A DNA stretch of 64,000 bases, taken from Diphasiastrum complanatum. Lineage: Eukaryota > Streptophyta > Lycopodiopsida > Lycopodiales > Lycopodiaceae. The stretch covers positions 25,967,462 to 26,031,461 of the forward strand of contig CM055113.1 of NCBI GenBank assembly GCA_029204225.1, given 5' to 3'. A model generated the notes under the pieces. It ran no database searches and was not told the DNA's origin. It saw nothing but the letters and a program-made list of their open reading frames with translations. The position numbers were made by a program, and so were the translations under genes. Below are positions 55,697-64,000 of this stretch, in pieces. Position 1 is the first letter of the stretch, and the number at the start of each line of letters is the position of its first letter.

Positions 55697-56670
55697 CCTA
55701 TCCCTGCCTTCCAACATGGGACTTATTGCTAGAATAGAAGTCAATTAGAAATTCATATATAAAATGCAGACTAGACAACTAAGATATGGACAACGTCACG
55801 ACTTCTAATTAGCAAATTACTTTATCAACATTTGGGGCTTGAACTTCAATCAAGCACAGTAGGAATGACTCTTTCAAATTTCCCGTCTGCAGAAGTATTT
55901 TTAATTTGTGGACTACAAAAGGATCATAGGTATACAATTGAATGCTGGTTGTGTATGTGATGATTTTATGGCAAGAAAGAATGAACATGGATCGTGAATG
56001 ATCTGCAAACAAATTGGTAGTTCGTGGATGTTGGCGATGATAGAAGTTAATAGCGATCAACATCCTTTGAATGTTACTGTTTTTCGGAATCAGATAAAAT
56101 ATTTGTAAGATTTTGAGCTTATTTTGTGTGTTAGCCATATATTATAAGATGTTGCATACAGTGTTTTCTGATCTGTAGTGGTAATGCAACAAATCTATGT
56201 AGATGTAGATGAATTGGAATGTAATGTCATGTGCAAATTCTGTTATGTTTCCTAACACTATATTGTTAATGTTCTGGAACGAAGATATAACAATAAAATC
56301 ATTTGAGGGCATGATTGCATAAACCTTCATATAAATTATGAACGTGGAAAACCAACATGAAGTAGGAAATTCGCCTCTAGCATTGCTTATAGGTCGAGCT
56401 TTTCAGGGTACGTTTCTGGGCGACAAGCACAACTTATTTGGAAAAAAAATTGTGAGTGCGATGCACTCCAATGCCTTGAGGCCAACACTCTGGTGGACAT
56501 CGTTGACAAGAATGAATGAATGGATGCCGTATGAATCTTCTGATTGAGCAGGAGTACATATTGTTGGCATTATCCAACACCAAACTCCAATATGCGGAGC
56601 ACGCATCGGTTAGTGTAAACGCATGGCAAGTGGCAATGTCATTCCGGCTCTTTCAATATTTAGCTTAGGT
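55697..56670. repeat. Long inverted repeat, left arm (974 bp)
   Basis: The reverse complement of 59191-60154 at about 93-95% by eye, with small indels. The inner end contains the stop codon and 3' flank of the chitinase-like reading frame (TAAGCTAAATATTG on the minus strand). The outer end is near CCTATCC. No target duplication was seen at the outer ends. Open frames inside both arms match no family I know. Confidence 0.9.
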
Positions 56671-57471
56671 AGAGAGAAAAGAAGCCACGGCCTGCTCCGT
56701 GCTGAAGCCACTTCCTTTGTCATTGTCCACGTTGAAGATCATGATGCCTGGGATGGTCAACTGCTGGGCGGCTCCAATGAAGTCGGATCCCTGCAGTCCT
56801 CGGCCAGCCGCCTCCACGCTAGGTAGCAGCTTCTTGTCCACCCGCCTCTCTATGCCCACAGGTTCATCACTTGGTTTCCCTGATGGAAGACCATCATTAT
56901 TGGTTTCCATTTCGACTTCTTCCTCCACATCAATAGAACTAACATGTGCATGGCACACGACATGTGCTCTGTTGTGCATATACTGATCAATAATGTCGAA
57001 GTGCTTACATTTTGTGGATATTTCGTTTCCGGAAATACTATTAGCCAATTTGTCTTCCTTGTATTCTTTGTAAATCGTCTTCCATTTTTTTCGACAAGCT
57101 TCAACACCTTTATCAAAGTCGGGGCAAGTTGAGCAAAGTTGTATGAACAATTTGTGCCAAACATCAGTGCCTTGTTTTGGTGGCTTCAGAAACTCTTCTT
57201 GCATTTGTCCCCGAACGTGAATGAGATTCACAACCCAGTGCTCCATCCACCTTTTCCCCTTCGACCTACTGGATACATGAGCAATGTCTTCAGAGGAAAT
57301 CACCCTTCCCCTTTTCATGTTTGATTGTGTTTCTGCTTGTGGCTCATTGCCCTGTTGCGAATTAAAATCTATATGTAGCCCTGGAAAAGTTCTTTTGGCC
57401 ACAGTTCGTCGTAATGCCAAGTTTTGCAATTGTGTGGATTGTGTGGATGGAAGGTATTCCGAGTCATCCAA
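56665..57471 (-). CDS. Chimeric ORF: trihelix/Myb-SANT-like domain fused to a GH18 chitinase C-terminus
   Basis: An open frame of 268 residues. Residues about 73-168 form a trihelix (GT-factor, Myb/SANT-like) DNA-binding domain with spaced tryptophans (KRWMEHWVVNL, DVWHKLF, CRKKWKTIYKEYK). A linker with an acidic patch (DVEEEVEMETNNDG) follows. Residues about 211-268 (KKLLPSVEAAGRGLQGSDF, GAAQQLTIPGIMIFN, DNDKGSGFSTEQAVASF) resemble the last barrel strand and helix of tulip-bulb-type GH18 chitinases (F..A..L...GI..W..D.S...GF..E). This is the part missing from the gene at 9571. GC content is high in the chitinase part. The trihelix domain could come from a host transcription factor or a Harbinger ORF1. 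A fusion has no obvious catalytic function because the DxxDxDxE motif is absent. The start codon is the first ATG of the frame; no promoter was identified. Confidence 0.7.
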   Translation of the reverse strand: MDDSEYLPSTQSTQLQNLALRRTVAKRTFPGLHIDFNSQQGNEPQAETQSNMKRGRVISSEDIAHVSSRSKGKRWMEHWVVNLIHVRGQMQEEFLKPPKQGTDVWHKLFIQLCSTCPDFDKGVEACRKKWKTIYKEYKEDKLANSISGNEISTKCKHFDIIDQYMHNRAHVVCHAHVSSIDVEEEVEMETNNDGLPSGKPSDEPVGIERRVDKKLLPSVEAAGRGLQGSDFIGAAQQLTIPGIMIFNVDNDKGSGFSTEQAVASFLST

Positions 57472-58300
57472 AGTATGTTGGCTCCATCTTGTTGCTCACT
57501 ACAATCGTCAAAAGGCCTATACAGAACAAATCTAGATGCCATGTCCAACAAGTAGTCATTTGAACCTACAAATGTCAACATCCATATTGTAAACATTGGG
57601 TATCAAGCACACTTGAGCAAATACGGACATAAGCTGTTGCTAATTAATGGTAGATTGTTTACAAATTTGTAACCTTGAACATCCACAATATTAAAAACCA
57701 AGACATGAAGTCCACCCAAGCAATAATTGTTTTCTCAGCACATACATGCATGTAAGTCATGACAACATAAACTTTGACGCACACAACATAAATGTCAGGC
57801 TGAGGGCAAGGGCATTGAAATTCAGAAAAGTTTGAGGGCTGAGATTTCTGACAGTGCCTTCCCAGTTGTCGAGGGCATCACACTTGTGAAGCTCTCTTAC
57901 AGAATGTCTCTGGCAAAGGATGTTAATTATAACCCCAAGCTTATAGAATCAGCAAACGGCATTACATCAGCAATGGTTGTGCCTGCCTTATTTAGTTTAT
58001 TTTAAAGTAGCAGCTCATTTTGGCGGGTCTCCTCTGGCAGCTACAGTCCTCCTTTCTAAGTTTAAATCTAGTCTTTCAATTCCACTGCCAAACTTAGTTG
58101 CCTTCTTTCTTGTCTGTCTCTTTGTCTATGTGTGTGTGTCTCCCAATCTCTACCGTGCTTGCACACGCAGACAACAAAAAAGAGCTGCAGAAGTAGTGTG
58201 CAGTGGCTGGGGAGGTCGTAGCAAGTACCAAGAGGTGATTGCTACAGTCGCAAGAGGTAGTAGCTTGTAGCAAGGGCTGGTTGCACTTGCTAGCTTCGAT
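57472..58300. other. Unassigned DNA within the inverted-repeat structure
   Basis: A short minus-strand frame (57369-57596) overlaps the start of the chimeric ORF in another phase and could be a lost upstream part. The plus-strand frame at 57977-58270 has one hydrophobic stretch (NLVAFFLVCLFVYVCV) but no family resemblance. Confidence 0.4.
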
Positions 58301-59175
58301 CCATAGATGGTAGGAGAAGCATAAGTTTCAGAGTACTAGCAGCTAGCAGCTCAAGGCCCATCCTTGGACTGTTGCAGAACAAGACACTACCCAGTGATGT
58401 CCAGCATGGAAGCTGAACCTTTATGGAGCTCGCTTAACATGATGCCACAGTGCAAGTGTAAACTTGCATTGTCCCAAGCTCCAACAATCCAGGGTTTTTT
58501 GTCCTCCAATATCTGGTTGAAATTGCCTACTTTGTAGTTATTTCATTTTCCTTCTGGAAATTACAAATCATATTTGTGCACTGTCAACAGAGGAACGTGG
58601 ATAAAAAAAGTTGTTGGTCATCAAGTGTGCCAATGGTGTTTAATAGCAGAGAACCAGAGAAAAAAAAACAAGTAATTCAAGACTCTGACAAAGTAGAGAA
58701 GAGACAAGAAATAGTAATTGAGCTCATGACACCCACAGTACACGGATTCTCAACAAATCCAAAAGATGAGTGACATCAAATGGAGTTAAACCAGCTAGGG
58801 AGAATGCCATCATTGTTTGATGTGAACAACAACTGCACGAGGGCGGCCAACTGTGCGTTGGAAAACTCTGCGCTGGAAATACTCACAGCCATTCTCAATC
58901 CATGAAGCACTGGGATTGGAACCATTCCCAATCCAAGAGTGTTGGAGTTGCAGAGGCAAGGACAACAAAAAAACATGATTTGAAAAAGAGAATCAAGGAT
59001 AGCTGTTGCCGCTGTTATTGGAGAAGATGATGATTCAATCGGCCAAGACGGTGGAGAAGCTGCACCACGAGGGAACAGAGCAACCAACGATGTGCACAAA
59101 AAGCTTTTGGAAGTGGATGCGGGAATGCATTCTAAACTAGCGATGGCGGGAAGGCTAATCATTGAGCAGTTGCAG
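58301..59175 (+). repeat. 875-bp duplicated segment, copy 2
   Basis: Matches 33560-34435 in the same orientation. Here it lies between the chimeric ORF and the right arm of the inverted repeat. Confidence 0.85.
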
Positions 59176-59190
59176 CCAACCCCATTGGGT

Positions 59191-60154
59191 ACTTAAGCTA
59201 AATATTGAAAGAGCCGGAATGACATTGCCACTTGCCATGCGTTTACACTAACCGATGCGTGCTCTGCATATTGGAATTTGGTGTTGGATAATGCCATCAA
59301 TATGTACTCCTGCTCAATCAGAAGATTCATACGGCATCCATTCATTCATTCTTGTCAACGATGTCCACCAGAGTGTTGGCCTCAAGGCATTGGAGTGCAT
59401 CGCACTCACAATTTTTTTTTAACAAATAAGTCGTGCTTGTCGCCCAGAAACGTACCCTGAAAAGCTCGACCTATAAGAAATGCTAGAGGCGAATTTCCTA
59501 CTTCATGTTGGTTTTCCACGTTCACAATTTACATGAAGGTTTATGTAATCATGCCCTCAAATGATTTTCTTGTTATATCTTGGTTCCTAAACATTAACAA
59601 TATAGTGTTAGGAAACATAACAGAATTTGCAAATGACATTACATTCCAATTCATCTTAGATTTGTTGCATTACCACTACAGATCAGAAAACACTGGATGC
59701 AACATCTTATAATATATGGCTAACACACAAAATAAGCTCAAAATCTTACAAATATTTTATCTGATTCCGAAAAACAGTATCATTCAAAGGATGTTGATCG
59801 CTATCAACTTCTATCATTGCCAAATTGCTGAAGCATCCACGAACTACACGATCCACGGTTCATTTTTTCTTGCCATAAAATCATCACATACAGTACAACC
59901 AGCAATCAATTGTATACCTATGATCCTTTTGTAGTCCACAAATTAAAAATACTTCTGCAGACGAAAATTTGAAAGAGTCATTCCTACTGTGCTTGATTGA
60001 AGTTCAAGCCCCCCCAAATGTTGATAAAGTAATTAGCTAATTAGAAGTCATGACGTTGTCCATATCTTAGTTGTCTAGTCTGCATTTTATATATAAATTT
60101 CTAATTGACTTCTATTCTAGCAATAAGTCCCATGTTGGAAGGCATTAGGATAGG
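59191..60154. repeat. Long inverted repeat, right arm (964 bp)
   Basis: Starts at the equivalent of the chitinase stop codon (TAAGCTAAATATTG at 59194) but without chitinase coding sequence before it. It ends near GGATAGG at 60154. Confidence 0.9.
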
Positions 60155-60254
60155 ACTTGGATGTCCATATATTTGAGAGCTTCTAATAAACTTATACAAC
60201 ATTGGGTAGCTAGTTTAAAAGACTCCTCATCAACCAACCCATGAATAGTTTTCA
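60155..60254. other. Short spacer
   Basis: About 100 bp between the inverted repeat and the second copia B copy; nothing recognised. Confidence 0.4.
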
Positions 60255-63200
60255 AACTCCTTTCAAGAAGGACGACCTATGGTATATTGATAGTGGAGCC
60301 TCTTCACATATGTGTAGCTCCAAGGACTCTTTCTCTTATATTGCACCTTATGATGGAGTCAAGAAATCAATATACTCTGCAAATGATTTTGAATGTCCTA
60401 TTGAAGGCATAGGGAACATTCCCTTGAAGCTTGCATCCTCTAAAGTTCTTTCTCTCTCTAGAGTTCTTTATGTACCTAAGCTTACCAAGAATCTTATTAG
60501 TGTTGGCCAATTGCTTGATAATGGCCTTGATATAAAATTCAATGTTGATACTTGCACTATCAAGAAGAATGATGAGATACTTGCATTAGGATCTAGATTT
60601 GGTGGCATCTATAAACTAGATCCAAATGAGTATGTGAATGCTTGTAACGTTGCTCTTGTGAACAAGCTCTCTATGGAGGAATTATGGCATAGGAGGTTGG
60701 GACATCCCAACTACAAATCCATGCTCTCTATGATCAAAGAAGCCAAAGCTATTGGCTTGCCAAAGTCACTCTCCAAGAAGATCAAGCCTTGTGAGGCTTG
60801 TGCTATTGCTAAATCTCACAAAAAGCCATTTACAAGATCTTCTACCAAAAGCAAGCATCCTTTGGAGCTAATCCACTTGGATGTGCATTTCTCATCAACT
60901 ACAAGCAAGGGAGGAGCCACTTGTTTTGTTACTTTCATTGATGATTACACAAGATTCACTTGGATATATCTTCTTGCTTCTAAATCTATGGTGTTTGATC
61001 ATTTCCTTATTTTCAAAGCTTATGTAGAGAAGCAATTCTCATTCAAGATTAAAGCTCTTAGAAGTGATGGAGGTGGTGAAAATATCTCCAATAAATTTCA
61101 AGTTTTTTGTGAGCTTGAAGGCATTAAAAGAGAGTTTTCTTGTGCCTACTCTCCATCTCAAAATGGAGTGGCCGAGAGAAAGAATAGATCTCTATGTGAA
61201 TGTGCAAAATCTATGAGAATTGAGGCATCTTTGCCCAAAGATTTTTGGGGAGAAGTCATTAATTGTGCAAATTATCTTTGCAATAGGCTCCCACATATTG
61301 CTCTTGGAGGAAAGTCACCATATGAAATCTTATTTTTTAAGAAGCCTAAGGTTGATCACCTTAGAGCTTTTGGATGCTTATGCTTTGTCCATATTCCCTT
61401 GGAAACAAGGAAGAAGGAAGATCCTAGTGCATGCAAAGGGATCATGGTTGGATACTCATCCACCAAGAAGGCCTATAGAGTCTTTATACTCTCTACTTCT
61501 CAAGTTATTGAAAGTAGAGATGTTGTCTTTCATGATGATCAACACTCATCATTTGAAGAAGCCGAGATCAAGAAATCTATGGATGCATCATCAATTATAG
61601 ATTTTGAAGACAATCATGATGTGATGGGGTCGAGATTTGAAGAAGACTCTCCTCGGATTTTTTCACCAAGAAGATCCATGAGAGATAGATCCGAGCCTAA
61701 GAGGCTCTCATATGTTGACAAAGGCAAACAAGTGGATCTTGATTCCACTAATTATGTTTTTTATGTCTCTCATGAAGAGCCAAAGAATGTACAAGAGGCA
61801 CTCAACACCAAGGAGTGGTATGATGCCATGAAGCAAGAGTATGATGTATTGATCACCAACAATACTTGGGAGCTTGTGGATCCTCCATCCAACAAGCATG
61901 TGATTGGTTGCAAGTGGGTATTTCGGATCAAGTTCAATCATGATGGCACCATCAACAAGCATAAAGCAAGATTATGTGCCAAAGGATTTGCTCAAATCCA
62001 TGGTCTTGATTATGAGGAGACCTTTGCACCCGTTGCAAAGATGGTGACAATAAGAATTCTTATTTCTCTTGCTTGTTTTTTCAAGCGGAAGGTGTTCCAA
62101 TTAGATGTATCCAATGCCTTTCTAAATGGTTATCTTGAGGAGGAGATCTATATGGAACAACCTCAAGGATTCATCAAGGATAAGTCCAAAGTGTGCTTGC
62201 TCTTCAAAAGTCTTTATGGACTCAAGCAAGCACCAAGATCATGGTATTCAAGACTTAACTCTTTTCTTATCTCACTAGGATTTACTCTTAGTGACTATGA
62301 TCCTTCCATGTATCTAAAGCTTGTTGATAGCAATATTGTCATTCTTCTAATTTATGTTGATGACATTATTCTTTGTGGGAGTTGTATCAAGCTAGTTGAT
62401 GAAACCAAGCTAGCACTTGGATGTGAGTTTAAAATGCAAGATCTAGGAGAGATGCATTACATCCTAGGCCTAGAAATTGATTTTTATGAAAATCATGTCT
62501 TTATATGCCAATCTAGATATGCTCACTCTATGTTGAAAAAATTCCATATGGAAAATTCTAAGAGCATAGATACTCCAATGGAGCAAATTGTAAAAGATCC
62601 TAATAAAGGTGATGAAAGATCCTTTGAGGACATCACACTTTTTAGGAGTCTTGTAGGCTCCTTGATTTGGCTTACCATTACTAGGCCCGATCTAAGTTTT
62701 TGTGTGCACAAATTGAGTCAATTTATGCAAGATTCTAAGATCCATCTTTGGAAGATGGCCAAGAGGATTCTAAGATATGTATCTTCATCTTGTGATTATT
62801 GTCTACTCTATAAAAGTGAAGATCTATCCATTATTGGCTACTCGGATGCGGACTTTACAAGTGACAAGATGGATCAAAAGTCTATTGGTGCATACACTAT
62901 CTTTCTTGGAGGCAATCTAATATCTTGGCTTTCCAAAAAGCAAGATACTATATCTCTCTCTTCATGTGAGGCCGAGTACAAAGCACTCACTACAACTACC
63001 AGAGAAGTGCTTTGGATCAAGAGGTTATTAATGGAGCTAAAGTGCATCAAGGAGGATGATCTACCAATGATCAAGTGTGATAACATCTCGGCCCTAGCTC
63101 TTGCCAATAATCCCATATTTCATGCAAGAAGCAAGCACATAGAAGTGGCACACCATTTTGTGAGAGAAAAGCTTATTGGAGGAGAAATCTATTTGGAGCA

Positions 63201-64000
63201 TGTCAACTCGTCCTCTTGTATTGCCGATCTACTCACTAAGCCTTTGAGCAAAAGTGCTTTCATCAAGCATAGATCTAATCTTGGAGTTATATCAAGATCA
63301 ATGCTCAAATCTTCATAGATAATTTTTTAGGAGTGTGAAGAATTGAAAAAGATTATCTATGTTAGATATAGGGGTCTTATGTTTTTTACATCAAGCATCT
63401 AGGTGTAGGATGTTGATAGGAATAAATTTGGCATAGATGGCAAATTATGCATTTCCACTTGTAATGCCACTATTGAGCCAAAATAGAGTAAGAGGCTAAA
63501 CACGTGCCAATTAGAGTGTAGACAAGTGTAAAACTTTTGTTTGATAAATTCCAAGAGGTCCAATAGGATTTAGAGGTGGAACCTTGTGAGGTCCAATATG
63601 AAATTGAGGTGTGCTTGAATATAGTGCAATAGAAGTAAGAGGTGCATGGATCAATGATCCAATAGGATCAAGAGGTGACAAAATATGGTCCAATCATAGT
63701 TAAGCATAGTGGTAGCTCGTGGACCTACTAGTATCATTGTACTCCTCATTTTGAATCTAATTGATTTGGTGATTTCATGGATTTTGTGAGTTATTGGATT
63801 TCTAGCTTTCTCTCTCTACCCGAGAGCTCATGATGCATTTTCTCTCTCTACCCGAAGAGAGCAGCTTGTTTTTACTTGAATTATTTTTTGAATACTTCCC
63901 ACACATGTGAGTGAGAGCTGTAAGTGATTGAATGCATGTAGTAGTGTGTTTTTGCCATAGGATCTAAGATTGATTTTGAATCTCAATCTAGTCTTGATCT
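60255..64000 (+). mobile_element. Copia family B, second copy, 5'-truncated
   Basis: An open frame of about 1,020 codons (60241-63318) covers protease, integrase, reverse transcriptase (YVDD near 62357-62368) and RNase H. A 3' LTR follows from 63334 and runs off the window. The 5' LTR, primer site and gag were not seen, so the element is broken at its 5' side although the remaining frame reads through. It is very close to the copy at 10636-17857, so it is young. Confidence 0.9.
63334..64000 (+). repeat. Copia B LTR, cut by the window end
   Basis: First 667 bp of the 737-bp family B LTR, starting TGTGAAGAATTG. Confidence 0.9.

Noticed and set aside
57977-58270. 97-codon frame with a hydrophobic stretch
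   Set aside because: No family resemblance, promoter or conserved copy; could not be supported as a gene.
1-64000. CRISPR arrays, rRNA, tRNA genes, bacterial operons
   Set aside because: None seen. Tandem repeats here lack CRISPR spacer structure, and the TGGTATCAGAGC sites are primer sites, not tRNA genes.

Overview
The window looks like intergenic, repeat-dominated nuclear DNA of a land plant with a large genome. The evidence is abundant Ty1/copia elements primed by initiator-Met tRNA (TGGTATCAGAGC sites), PIF/Harbinger and CACTA DNA transposons, a trihelix-type DNA-binding domain, and a plant 'chitinase 2'-like GH18 gene. A gymnosperm or fern would fit the repeat load, but the sequence alone does not settle the species. 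No intact ordinary host gene was found. The only protein that looks whole belongs to a young copia element.

Layout. 1-1945: unassigned AT-rich DNA. 1946-4736: tandem array of copia 3' ends (family A). 6413-8840: 5' part of another copia (family E). 9381-10353: promoter and N-terminal three quarters of a GH18 chitinase, with one frameshift, ending in a LINE 3' fragment. 10636-24933: one Harbinger transposon whose transposase gene is split by two copia insertions (B on the minus strand, C on the plus strand). An inversion of about 2.5 kb (10.64-13.10 kb) reversed part of the Harbinger and the 3' part of copia B. 25068-33262: a single 8.2-kb insertion made of three LTRs and two non-coding internal regions of a non-autonomous LTR element, flanked by one 5-bp target duplication. 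33560-34707: a duplicated anonymous segment and an 80-bp copy of chitinase upstream sequence. 34714-36264: a Ty3/gypsy fossil. 36265-40240: a CACTA-type transposase gene with introns that carries a SET-domain-like coding segment. 40320-42545: an extreme T-rich tract. 42746-48313: copia D with head-to-head LTRs. 48314-55696: mostly unassigned, with degenerate repeats, an unrecognised broken coding region and a small CACTA remnant. 55697-60154: an inverted repeat with arms of about 0.97 kb around a chimeric ORF (trihelix domain fused to a GH18 chitinase C-terminus). 60255-64000: a second copy of copia B, running off the window.

Most interesting points: (1) SET-like coding sequence inside a CACTA transposase gene; (2) the trihelix-chitinase fusion, which supplies the chitinase part missing from the gene 46 kb away; (3) the three-LTR array with a leader of repeated small hairpins; (4) the nested and inverted Harbinger locus. 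All calls come from reading the sequence by eye; no database search was run.
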